DNA from: Cognataquiflexum rubidum
GTDB lineage: Bacteria > Bacteroidota > Bacteroidia > Cytophagales > Cyclobacteriaceae
Assembly (NCBI RefSeq): GCF_022538115.1
Contig: NZ_JAKZAL010000004.1
Coordinates: forward strand, 62,001 to 126,000
Reading direction: 5' to 3'
DNA: 64,000 bases
The notes under the pieces were generated by a model. It was given only the letters and a program-made list of their open reading frames with translations, had not been told where the DNA came from and searched no databases. Made by a program: the position numbers and the translations under genes. Shown in pieces: positions 34,552-42,810 of this stretch (positions are counted from its first letter, which is position 1; each line of letters opens with the position of its first letter).

Positions 34552-35373
34552 TCAAGCCATGACTGACACCATATCAAGGACTTTTCTTCCCAAAGTGAAA
34601 TCTCCTGAAATATCAACTTGACCCAAAACTTCATCCGGCCGAAGGTTTTTGCAAAAAAGTTTCCAAGCTATTTTATCTTCTAATTGGACAATGGAAGTCG
34701 GCGGGTTTCCTCCCTGATTGAGTAACTTCCAATGATCTTGGTTTTTTTCAAGCCACCAAGATTTTGTAAACTCTCCGGAAATCCTGACTTCTATCACGGT
34801 GCCATTTGCTGCATTTTCTTTGGCAAACGTAAAAGGCAAAGCCATCATGAAAGTGTCCATCAAAGGTTCAAAAAATCTCTTTTCCAAAAGTCCCTTTTTG
34901 CCAACCGCATCCCTGATTTGCTGTTGGTGATGCCATTTTTCGGTGTATTCCCTTGCGAGATGCATCCAATTCAAGCTCTTCTCCTCCCCTGCCCACGCCA
35001 CTGAAAATATCGCTTCTTCCATATCAGGAAGGCCCACATAATACTCAGAAACCTCTTTCCCTCTACTTTCCAATAGTGAAATCAAAACATTTGGACTTAG
35101 CATCTTGGTGGCTTTGATCCAATCTGCATTCAATTGGTTGAGCCAAGTGACCAAGTCATCATAGCCATTGATCTTGGGAGGTTTTTCGCCAACATGTTTA
35201 TCTCTTTGGATGCTTAAAGTGCGCAGGTTGGTATCCAATAAATGGGCAGCTACATCCTTCACATTCCAAAGTTTGGCTGAAGTAGGTTTTCCCCAATCGG
35301 AAGGTTCCAGACTTTTAAGCAAGTCAATCAGCAGGATGTCCAATTCATGGAAAAGATGTTTTACTTCAATCAT
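34552..35373 (-). CDS. DinB-fold / maleylpyruvate isomerase N-domain family protein
   Basis: A 273-residue cytoplasmic protein. The N-terminal four-helix DinB-like metal-binding bundle covers about residues 5-165. His-rich motifs AAHLLDTNLR near residue 50 and EKWHHQQQIRDAVG near 135 match the mycothiol/maleylpyruvate isomerase N-terminal family (TIGR03083 type). The C-terminal ~90 residues hold a SCP2-like small domain (WWLEKNQDHWKLLNQGG). Such proteins often act as thiol-dependent transferases, but Bacteroidota members are uncharacterised. It lies 11 bases after the GH43 gene on the same strand, probably in one transcript, though its role in sugar use is unclear. Confidence 0.75.
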   Translation of the reverse strand: MIEVKHLFHELDILLIDLLKSLEPSDWGKPTSAKLWNVKDVAAHLLDTNLRTLSIQRDKHVGEKPPKINGYDDLVTWLNQLNADWIKATKMLSPNVLISLLESRGKEVSEYYVGLPDMEEAIFSVAWAGEEKSLNWMHLAREYTEKWHHQQQIRDAVGKKGLLEKRFFEPLMDTFMMALPFTFAKENAANGTVIEVRISGEFTKSWWLEKNQDHWKLLNQGGNPPTSIVQLEDKIAWKLFCKNLRPDEVLGQVDISGDFTLGRKVLDMVSVMA

Positions 35374-35384
35374 AACCGTATGTG

Positions 35385-36380
35385 CTACAATGGATTGGCA
35401 GCCACTCCTTCAAAAGTGATTTTAACTGGCTTGATAAAACCCTTTTCGTCAAATTCCATTTTGTCGATGCAGGTTACCCGGTGATTCCCGTCTGTTTCAC
35501 CCAATGGCCTCCTGTGGTAAACCATATAGTATTGGTCGGACTTGGGTTCGAACAAAACCGAATGGTGTCCTGCCCCTGTAGCTACTTCAGGATCCTGCTC
35601 GAGCACCACTCCGATTCTTTCAAACGGTCCAAAAGGGCTATCTGAAATCGCATAGGCTACTTTGTAATCAGGACCTGTCCAACCCCCTTCCGACCACATG
35701 AAGTAATATTTGTCATCGCGTACAAACATAAATGGTCCTTCGACATAACTTTCCGGAGTCACTTCTTTGTAATATTCTCCATTTTCAAAAGGAAGCAGGC
35801 CGGTAAATTCATCATTCAATCTGACCACATTACACTTGCCCCAACCTCCATAATACATCAAAAAACTGCCGTCTTTATCTTTGAAGATGAACTGATCAAT
35901 TGGCTGCGCACCGTTTACGATATCATTGATCAAGGGCTTACCAAGCAAATCCTTAAATGGTCCCTGAGGTTGGTCGGCGACTGCCACACCGATGCCTCCT
36001 ACCTGACCTTCGTGCACATCGTTGGCAGCAAAGAAAAGGTAATACTTCCCTTTATTTTCAATTACGCCGGGTGCCCACATCGCTGAATCAGCCCATTGGA
36101 CCATCGCGGTGTCGATGATCCGCTCATGTTTGGTCCAATTGATCAGGTCTTTGGAAGAAAAACAATCCATGAAAACCTGTTTGGAAAACTTGTCAGAGTA
36201 AGTTGGGTAAATCCAGTATGTATCACCGTAGATGATAGCCTCCGGATCGGCATACCATCCTTCAAAAATCGGATTGCCAGAGAGTTGGATGTTGGTAGAT
36301 TTTTTCTCGGGAGAGCAAGATATAATTGCGACTATTATGAATATAAAAATTAAACAAAACCTAAAGAGATTATTTTTCAT
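35385..36380 (-). CDS. Glycoside hydrolase family 43 lipoprotein
   Basis: A 331-residue five-bladed beta-propeller hydrolase. The lipoprotein cysteine is residue 22 (VAIISC). The GH43 catalytic set is visible: Asp45 in WYADPEA as general base, Asp162 in PIDQFIF as pKa modulator, and Glu214 in YVEGPFMF as general acid. Family members are arabinofuranosidases, xylosidases and arabinanases that trim plant cell-wall side chains. The ATG at 36380 is chosen over a TTG at 36389. It is on the same strand as the GH2 gene but separated from it by a repeat element; the DinB-like gene follows. Confidence 0.9.
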   Translation of the reverse strand: MKNNLFRFCLIFIFIIVAIISCSPEKKSTNIQLSGNPIFEGWYADPEAIIYGDTYWIYPTYSDKFSKQVFMDCFSSKDLINWTKHERIIDTAMVQWADSAMWAPGVIENKGKYYLFFAANDVHEGQVGGIGVAVADQPQGPFKDLLGKPLINDIVNGAQPIDQFIFKDKDGSFLMYYGGWGKCNVVRLNDEFTGLLPFENGEYYKEVTPESYVEGPFMFVRDDKYYFMWSEGGWTGPDYKVAYAISDSPFGPFERIGVVLEQDPEVATGAGHHSVLFEPKSDQYYMVYHRRPLGETDGNHRVTCIDKMEFDEKGFIKPVKITFEGVAANPL

Positions 36381-36469
36381 GATGTCCAATTCTCAATTTC
36401 TATATTTCTTTTGAACTTTTTGTTGATTCCCAAGCTCCAAAAAGCTCCTTCCTAGAATCCTCAGTTTTA

Positions 36470-36602
36470 CTTTTTCGCCTGTAGATCGGTAATCTACATT
36501 AAATCTTGCCTCCAAACTGAAATGCCCGATACATCGGTCTTCCGTCTTCCGTCACACTTGAAGAATAACATAGAGTTACAGGCAAAGAAACGGATAACCA
36601 TA
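36470..36602 (-). repeat. Dispersed TIR-type repeat, copy F2c
   Basis: Read on the minus strand it begins TGGTTATCCGTTTCTTTGCC five bases behind the stop codon of the GH2 gene, passes GACGGAAGACGGAAGACCGA and CGGGCATTTCAGT, and ends at GATCTACAGGCGAAAAAG. The end is an imperfect inverted copy of the start. It matches F2b (18188-18348) over most of its length. It separates the GH2 and GH43 genes. Confidence 0.75.
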
Positions 36603-36607
36603 TAAAA

Positions 36608-38452
36608 TTATTTATACAACTCCCCATGTAGTTTTTTCAAAACATCCACAGGCATCTTGATCACTTTCCGGTCGTAAGTCATGACTCCGTTGGTTTCTAT
36701 TTCGACATCGGTAGTTTGGGTGTAAACTGCGGCTGCCAAGCCCATTGGAATCAGGTCTTGCAGGTCTTTCATCAGGATTTTATACCTGTCCAACAGTTCT
36801 TCTTTGGACTTGAAACTTTGGTATCCCCAATTGTCTTTTTCTTGCCATGTATGCCCTTCTACCGGTAATCCCAACCCGCCAAACTCTCCTAAAACCAGAA
36901 TCTGGATCTTGCCAAACAAGTCAGCAGAAGGCATCACCGGATCCGGATAGTTGTGCACGTCCAAGATATCACCTGCGATTTTTGCACCTTTCAACTCAAA
37001 ATTGCCCCCACTGGCACTGTTGACCAATCTCGTGGGATCATAGGATTTGGTCCAATCGGATATTTCATGGGTTTTGAACTGTCCCCAAGCTTCATTGAAC
37101 GGCACCCAAACCACGATGGAAGGAAAGTTGTAATTGGCATCAATGATGGCTTTCCATTCCTTTTTGTAAATGGCTTCGGATTCCGGTGTCCTTTCCCGAT
37201 CAGTCCCTTTTCCGATTACGCCCAACTTTTGTTCCCATCTATTTCCCATATCCCCGCTCGGCATGTCCTGCCATACCATGATCCCCATCTTGTCACAATG
37301 GTAATACCACCTTGCCGGTTCGACCTTGACATGCTTTCTGATCATGTTGAAGCCCAATTCTTTTGTCTTGAGGATATCAAAAGCCAATGCTTCGTCAGTA
37401 GGCGCAGTATACAATCCATCCGGCCACCAACCCTGATCCAAAGGACCATAGTGGAATACCTGTTGGTCATTTAATGCAAAACGCTGCATTCCTTTGGAAT
37501 CATAAACAATGGAAACCTTTCTCAAGGCGCCATAGGAAGTAACTTTGTCAAGGACCTTTTTACCTTTTTGCAAGCTGATTTCAAAGTCATATAGGTGTGG
37601 ATTCTCCAACGACCAACTGATAGGGTTTGGGATTTTAAGGATTGATTCTTTTCCAAAACTCCCGGTACTTTCAGCGACTTTGCCCCCTTTGTCCATCGCA
37701 GTAATTTTATAAGTCAAAGTCGGATCTGAAGTATTGGCATTTATGGAAAATTGAAAAGTCCCTTTGTCCCAATCCGGTGTGGTTTTGATGTGGCTGATAT
37801 AGGTAGTTGGAACAATTTCCAACCACACAGTCTGCCAAATGCCTGTTACAGGTGTATACCAAATCCCTCTGGGTTGGTTGACTTGCTTTCCGCGAGGCTG
37901 AGGGCCTTTGTCACTAGGATCCCAAACCCTTACCGTGATTTTTTGATCCACACCTTTGGCTAGAAAATCAGTGATGTCAAATGAAAAAGGGTCGTATCCT
38001 CCCTGATGTTTGCCTACGGATTTTCCATTGACAAAAACCTCTGATTCCCAATCCACTGCTCCAAAGTGAAGCAAGATCCTGCCTTTTCTCTCCGAATTGG
38101 ACAACTGAATGACCTTGTCGTACCACAATTCCTTTTCTGCGCCAACCGCTTTGGTCACACCCGAAAGGTAAGATTCGACAGGAAATGGAACAGTGATCTT
38201 CCCATCAAAAGTTACCGGAGCTCCATTTCCTTTTTCCAAAATAGCGTAATCCCATTGGCCGTTGAGATTTCTCCAACTTCCTCTGACCATCTGAGGCCTT
38301 GGATATTCTGGATGCGGCGCATTGGAATCCACATTTTCGGCCCATGGAGAGAGTATGGGTTTGGTATTGATCTGCTGTGCAAATGAGGGTGAATATGATC
38401 CTAAAAGAAATATCAGGATGAAATTGAAAAAACTTAGAGATTTGGTTTTCAT
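36608..38452 (-). CDS. Glycoside hydrolase family 2 enzyme
   Basis: A 614-residue exported glycosidase. Residues 1-25 are a signal peptide (SFAQ). The GH2 sugar-binding jelly roll covers about 40-215, the immunoglobulin-like domain 220-310, and the TIM barrel 320-614. The acid/base is Glu454 in VPFNEAWGQ and the nucleophile is Glu523 in LGEFGG. The family includes beta-galactosidases, glucuronidases and mannosidases; this short form lacks the C-terminal LacZ domains, and the specificity is open. The neighbouring glucuronate genes make a beta-glucuronidase role worth testing. It diverges from the DUF1080 gene. Confidence 0.9.
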   Translation of the reverse strand: MKTKSLSFFNFILIFLLGSYSPSFAQQINTKPILSPWAENVDSNAPHPEYPRPQMVRGSWRNLNGQWDYAILEKGNGAPVTFDGKITVPFPVESYLSGVTKAVGAEKELWYDKVIQLSNSERKGRILLHFGAVDWESEVFVNGKSVGKHQGGYDPFSFDITDFLAKGVDQKITVRVWDPSDKGPQPRGKQVNQPRGIWYTPVTGIWQTVWLEIVPTTYISHIKTTPDWDKGTFQFSINANTSDPTLTYKITAMDKGGKVAESTGSFGKESILKIPNPISWSLENPHLYDFEISLQKGKKVLDKVTSYGALRKVSIVYDSKGMQRFALNDQQVFHYGPLDQGWWPDGLYTAPTDEALAFDILKTKELGFNMIRKHVKVEPARWYYHCDKMGIMVWQDMPSGDMGNRWEQKLGVIGKGTDRERTPESEAIYKKEWKAIIDANYNFPSIVVWVPFNEAWGQFKTHEISDWTKSYDPTRLVNSASGGNFELKGAKIAGDILDVHNYPDPVMPSADLFGKIQILVLGEFGGLGLPVEGHTWQEKDNWGYQSFKSKEELLDRYKILMKDLQDLIPMGLAAAVYTQTTDVEIETNGVMTYDRKVIKMPVDVLKKLHGELYK

Positions 38453-38780
38453 AGGTTTTATTTTGGGAGGATTGTTAACAAGAATTCTATGGATTGGATT
38501 TCAATATAACAGAAACCAAGTCAAACTGAAAGAAAGAAATTCCCAAAAGGATGTAGCAGGATTTTGGAGGAGCATTTCTTCACTTGGGAGTATTGGCTCA
38601 AACACCTTATTTCCCTTTTGTCAATTCCGGGAATTTTATTCTTTTATAATTTTTTACCTTGTTAAAATAAAGTTTGACAATAACCAACTCGAAATCGATT
38701 GCGTAATTTAGAACTTGATAACCTTGAAAATGACCTTGTTTTTAAGGACTTTGGTATCTGAAACAAACCCCAATTTTATA
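38453..38780. other. Divergent spacer between GH2 and DUF1080 genes
   Basis: The spacer is AT-rich and must hold both divergent promoters. A plus-strand open frame runs into it from inside the GH2 gene, but it has no independent start or protein-like composition. I found no repeat-family copy and no clear -33/-7 pair. Confidence 0.4.
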
Positions 38781-40163
38781 ATGAGAATCTCAATTCAATT
38801 TCTATTTCTAGTATGTTTAACAACAATTTTTTCCTGTGATCAAAAGGAAAACAAGACAATGGATGGGTGGACCGAATTATTTAACGGTGAAGATCTTAAA
38901 GGATGGAAAATCTTAGGCGGAGAGGCAGAATACAAAATCGAGAACGGCGAAATAGTGGGTTATGCAAAAGCAAATACGCCCAATACTTTTTTGGTCACAG
39001 AGCAGGAATTTGGTGATTTTGTTTTGGAGCTTGATCTTAAAATAGAGGATTTGTCAAGCAACTCAGGGGTCATGACAAGGGGACAATATGATCCTGCTGG
39101 AAAAGATGGCAAAGGTTTGGTCTTTGGTTATCAGATTGAGGCTGATCCGACCGACAGGGCTTGGTCAGGTGGTTTGTACGATGAAGCAAGAAGAGGTTGG
39201 ATTTATCCTCTGGATCTGAATCCGGGTGCGAAGTCAGCTTTCAAATTGAATGAATGGAATTCCTATAAAATTGAAGCCATAGGGAATGAAATTAAAACAT
39301 GGGTAAACGGACAGGAAGTTGCCTATGTGGTAGATGACATGGACGCAAAAGGTTTTATTGGCCTTCAGGTCCACAGTATAAAAAAGCCGGAGGATGAGGG
39401 AAATAAAACCTATTTCAGAAATGTAAGGGTCAAAACTGAAAACCTGACCCCTACTCCCTTCACCGGGGATATTTTTGTAGTCAATACAAGGCTGAATGAA
39501 TTGACTGAATTGGAAAAAGCCCAAGGATGGAAATTGCTATTTAACGGACAGAATGCTGATGGTTGGAAAAGTGCCAACAAAGAAACATTTCCTGAAAAAG
39601 GTTGGCATATCCAAGATGGAATTTTAAGAGTAGAAAGTGCCGATGGCGGCGAATCCAGTAATTTCGGAGACATCGTAACTGTTGACAAATACAGCACTTT
39701 TGACCTAGCTTTTGATTTCAAATTTACCGAAGGGGCGAATAGCGGTTTGAAGTATTTTGTCACACTAAATGAACAGACTTCCGGTTCGGCTATTGGTTTG
39801 GAATATCAAATCCTGGATGATAAAAACCATCCTGATGCCAAAATGGGAATTGATGGAAACAGGACATTGGCTTCCCTTTACGACCTGATTAAGGCTGATA
39901 AGAAGGTAAGTCCTGTGAAAGGACCCGGAGAATGGAATAAAGGCCGTGTTGTGGTGTATCCCGACAACAAAGTCGAGCATTATCTCAACGGGGTTAAAGT
40001 ACTCGAATACGTCAGGGGCTCGGAGGAATACAAAAAACTGGTCGCCATCAGTAAATATAAAATCTGGGAAAATTTTGGTGAAGCACCCGAAGGCCATATC
40101 CTGCTGCAGGATCACGGAAATGAAGTACATTTCAAAAACATAAAAATCAAGGAACTGAAGTAA
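38781..40163 (+). CDS. Two-domain DUF1080 (3-keto-disaccharide hydrolase family) lipoprotein
   Basis: A 460-residue lipoprotein with lipobox cysteine at residue 19 (TIFSC). It contains two tandem DUF1080/PF06439 concanavalin-like jelly rolls, each opening with an LFNG motif: GWTELFNGEDLKGWK near residue 30 and GWKLLFNGQNADGWK near 252. The second ends HFKNIKIKEL as usual. Proteins of this family in Bacteroidota cleave 3-keto-glycosides by a non-hydrolytic or hydrolytic route. The ATG at 38781 is preferred because it gives a clean lipoprotein signal. The Tat-exported Gfo/Idh oxidoreductase follows after 14 bases and would supply the 3-keto substrate. Confidence 0.88.
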   Translation: MRISIQFLFLVCLTTIFSCDQKENKTMDGWTELFNGEDLKGWKILGGEAEYKIENGEIVGYAKANTPNTFLVTEQEFGDFVLELDLKIEDLSSNSGVMTRGQYDPAGKDGKGLVFGYQIEADPTDRAWSGGLYDEARRGWIYPLDLNPGAKSAFKLNEWNSYKIEAIGNEIKTWVNGQEVAYVVDDMDAKGFIGLQVHSIKKPEDEGNKTYFRNVRVKTENLTPTPFTGDIFVVNTRLNELTELEKAQGWKLLFNGQNADGWKSANKETFPEKGWHIQDGILRVESADGGESSNFGDIVTVDKYSTFDLAFDFKFTEGANSGLKYFVTLNEQTSGSAIGLEYQILDDKNHPDAKMGIDGNRTLASLYDLIKADKKVSPVKGPGEWNKGRVVVYPDNKVEHYLNGVKVLEYVRGSEEYKKLVAISKYKIWENFGEAPEGHILLQDHGNEVHFKNIKIKELK

Positions 40164-40177
40164 TTAACCCAATAACC

Positions 40178-41533
40178 ATGGACAATAATAAAAACAACCG
40201 AAGGGAATTCATCAAAAAAGCAGCTTTGGCCACAGCAGGGGTTTCCTATTTGGGAGCAGTTGGTTTCTCAGCCAAAAGCTACGGGAACATTATCGGTGCC
40301 AATGACCGTCTCAATGTCGCCATAGCAGGCTTGGGAAGGAGACTAGGTGCTTTTTATGAACCGATTGCGATGCCGAAAAGCAATGTCCGCCTAGTTACGC
40401 TTTGCGATGTCATGAAATCCCAAAGAGACAATGCTGCTGCAAGTTTTTCCAAGCACATCGATTATTCACCCAAACTTGAAAATAGCATCATAAAAGTCAT
40501 TGAAGACAAGGAAGTCGATGTCCTGATCAATGCTACCCCTGACCATTGGCATGCGCCGGGGACATGGATGGCAGTGGAAGCCGAAAAACATGTCTACGTG
40601 GAAAAACCTTGCAGCCACAATCCTTGGGAAGGTGAGTTATTGATTGCTTATAAAAACAAGTACAACAAGGTAATCCAAATGGGTAACCAACAGCGGTCCT
40701 CTGACCATACCATTGAAATCATCAATCAGATTCATAATGGTATTATAGGTAAAGCTTTTAGAGCCGTTGCTTTTTATATCAATGGCCGGGGCGAAGTTCC
40801 CTTGCAGACGGCAGCCAATCCACCTGAAGGATTGGATTGGGAGTTATTCCAGGGACCGGCACCAAGGAGAAGTTATACCCACAATACATGGGATTATAAC
40901 TGGCATTGGTATGGTTGGGATTATGGGACAGCCGAAACAGGAAACAATGCCACCCATGAGTTGGACGTGGCACGTTGGGCACTTCAGGTGGAATACCCCA
41001 AGCATGTGACCGTAGATTCAGGCAAGTACCATTTTGTCAACGACGGTTGGACGATGTATGATACAATGCTTGCTACTTTCAAATTTGAGGGTGACAAGAC
41101 CATCCTTTGGGATGGAAAAAGCAGAAACAACTACGCCACTTATGGCTCTGACAGGGGAACGATCATCTATGGTTCTGAGGGTTCTGTATTTGTCAACAGA
41201 GAATTGTACAGGCTATTTGACCGCAATGGCAAGCTAATCAAAGAAGTCAAAACCGGAAATGTCGAGGGAAGCACCAACTTGGGCGGCGGCGGAGATATGA
41301 CTACAGTCCATGTGACAAATTTCTTTGAAGCCATCAGAGGTAAAGAGAAGCAAAACTCTACCATCGATGAAGGTGCTGTCAGTACTTTGCTTTGTCATTT
41401 AGCAAATATCTCCCACCGAATCGGGGAAAACTTCGAATGTGATCCTACAAACGGTCACATCAAAAATAAAAAAGGAATGGAGCTTTGGTCTAGGCAATAT
41501 GAAAAAGGCTGGGAACCTAAATTGAAAATCTAA
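40178..41533 (+). CDS. Tat-exported Gfo/Idh/MocA family oxidoreductase
   Basis: A 451-residue NAD(P)-dependent oxidoreductase. The twin-arginine signal is clear: Arg8-Arg9 in NNRREFIKKAALATAGV. The Rossmann domain begins LNVAIAGLGRRLGAF near residue 45, with VYVEKPCSHNPWEG as the conserved EKP motif. A C-terminal alpha/beta domain follows. Bacteroidota enzymes of this group oxidise the C3 hydroxyl of glycosides, probably with tightly bound NAD since they fold in the cytoplasm before Tat export. The DUF1080 lipoprotein upstream is its likely partner. The operon ends at a strong terminator at 41559. Confidence 0.9.
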   Translation: MDNNKNNRREFIKKAALATAGVSYLGAVGFSAKSYGNIIGANDRLNVAIAGLGRRLGAFYEPIAMPKSNVRLVTLCDVMKSQRDNAAASFSKHIDYSPKLENSIIKVIEDKEVDVLINATPDHWHAPGTWMAVEAEKHVYVEKPCSHNPWEGELLIAYKNKYNKVIQMGNQQRSSDHTIEIINQIHNGIIGKAFRAVAFYINGRGEVPLQTAANPPEGLDWELFQGPAPRRSYTHNTWDYNWHWYGWDYGTAETGNNATHELDVARWALQVEYPKHVTVDSGKYHFVNDGWTMYDTMLATFKFEGDKTILWDGKSRNNYATYGSDRGTIIYGSEGSVFVNRELYRLFDRNGKLIKEVKTGNVEGSTNLGGGGDMTTVHVTNFFEAIRGKEKQNSTIDEGAVSTLLCHLANISHRIGENFECDPTNGHIKNKKGMELWSRQYEKGWEPKLKI

Positions 41534-41558
41534 TTTCTCACATGAACCTATTTAACTG

Positions 41559-41589
41559 CCCTATCGGAAAATTCTGATAGGGTTTTTTT
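41559..41589 (+). terminator. Rho-independent terminator after the Gfo/Idh gene
   Basis: The stem CCCTATC / GATAGGG (41559-41565 and 41576-41582) is followed by seven T. It separates the convergent Gfo/Idh and LacI genes. Confidence 0.9.
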
Positions 41590-41598
41590 ATGGATTTC

Positions 41599-42612
41599 TC
41601 AGTTTGATGATTCTCTAAAATCTATTTGTGAAGGCATTTGGATAACCTTGTTTTCAAAGGCCGGCTGGTTGGGTTTGGTAAGTTTTTTCATGAGTAGCTT
41701 GGCCATTTCTGATCCAATCTCAAAGGCCGGCTGGGAAATGGTGGTTAATGACGGTTTTAATAAACCTGCGATTTTCATATTGGAAAAACTTACCATTTTA
41801 AAATCCTTTGGCATTTCAAGTTTTGTTTCGCGAGCTGCATGGTAAGTTGCAATGGCTAACTTTTCCACAGAAGCCAAAATTCCATCCGGTCTATCCAAGC
41901 CGTATAGAATCTTGGCAATCAGTTTGATATTGGCCTCCTCGGATTGACTGCATTGGACAATCCAATTTTCTTCATAGGGCAAGCCAAATTTCTTGAGTGC
42001 ATCCTGATATCCACGCAACCTTTCTCTCCCTATTGATATTTCTTTTGACAACATTAAAAAGAATATTCTTTTGCAACCCCTTTCGATTAGGTGGATAGTG
42101 GCTTTAAATCCATTCTCATAATCGTTGCTGATAAATTTTGTAGTCGGGATTTCCTGACATATCCGGTCAAAAAATATCAGCGGCACTCCTTTTGAATAAA
42201 CTGTCTCCAAATGGTCTATTTTCTTTGTCTGACTGGAAACAGACATCACGATCGCATCGACCCTTCCATTTAACAGGTAAGAGACTATTTTTCTTTCCGT
42301 TTCCACATTTTCATGGGTACTGTAGACCAAAAGATGGTAGCCATATTCTTGGGTGATTTCTTCAATACCATCTATCACCTGACTAAAAAAATTATTGATC
42401 CTTTCGGGGATGATGACCGCAATTGTTTTACTCTTCTGTTCCCGAAGACTTCTTGCAAATGGGTTTGGCTGGTAATTGAGCTCTTTCGCCATTGCTACGA
42501 CCCTCTCTTTGGTCGGTTGGCTGATTTCATAGCTGTCATTGAGCGCTCTGGAGACCGTTGAGGGGGAGAGTTTCAATTTTGCAGCGAGGTATTTGATGTT
42601 AACTTCTGCCAT
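41599..42612 (-). CDS. LacI-family regulator, divergent from the uronate operon
   Basis: A 337-residue LacI/GalR repressor. The helix-turn-helix is at residues 5-25 (IKYLAAKLKLSPSTVSRALN) with hinge sequence NPFARSLREQ near 52-61. The periplasmic-binding-protein-like effector domain starts at about residue 65 (TIAVIIPERINNFF). It lies 190 bases from uxaC on the opposite strand, which strongly suggests that it controls the uxaC-uxuB-uxuA operon and perhaps the GH43/GH2 genes. A likely inducer is a uronate or KDG. The ATG at 42612 gives the usual short N-terminus before the HTH. Confidence 0.88.
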   Translation of the reverse strand: MAEVNIKYLAAKLKLSPSTVSRALNDSYEISQPTKERVVAMAKELNYQPNPFARSLREQKSKTIAVIIPERINNFFSQVIDGIEEITQEYGYHLLVYSTHENVETERKIVSYLLNGRVDAIVMSVSSQTKKIDHLETVYSKGVPLIFFDRICQEIPTTKFISNDYENGFKATIHLIERGCKRIFFLMLSKEISIGRERLRGYQDALKKFGLPYEENWIVQCSQSEEANIKLIAKILYGLDRPDGILASVEKLAIATYHAARETKLEMPKDFKMVSFSNMKIAGLLKPSLTTISQPAFEIGSEMAKLLMKKLTKPNQPAFENKVIQMPSQIDFRESSN

Positions 42613-42720
42613 TTTTTCTTTGCAAAGAGTAATTCATTTTTAAAATAACCATCCTTTTTTCGATTAAGCAAACTAACCACAATTCCTTGATCTTTACAGT
42701 TAAAATTGAACCTTTGACCC

Positions 42721-42732
42721 GAAATCGTTTGC
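42721..42732. promoter_or_regulatory. Possible LacI-type operator before uxaC
   Basis: GAAATCGTTTGC at 42721-42732 is a partly symmetric site around a central CG (8 of 12 positions agree with their inverse), as is common for LacI-family operators. It lies between the divergent lacI-type gene and uxaC, about 60 bases upstream of the uxaC -7 element. The assignment is tentative. Confidence 0.25.
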
Positions 42733-42787
42733 ATCAAAAATTGAAGAATGGTTAATTGGAATTCTCTTTATTGGATTAAATTGACAT

Positions 42788-42795
42788 TATCTTTG
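42788..42795 (+). promoter_or_regulatory. Candidate -7 element of the uronate operon
   Basis: TATCTTTG matches TAnnTTTG, 15 bases before the ATG at 42811 and 27 before an in-frame ATG at 42823. The short leader slightly favours the second ATG. Confidence 0.45.
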
Positions 42796-42810
42796 TAATC
42801 CTTGAAACCC

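Noticed and set aside
36953-37474. 173-residue plus-strand ORF opposite the GH2 gene
   Set aside because: It is antisense to catalytic-domain coding sequence, a shadow of codon usage.
38322-38711. Plus-strand ORF spanning the GH2 start and the divergent spacer
   Set aside because: Its first half is antisense to the GH2 signal peptide and its second half is low-complexity; no start signal is seen.
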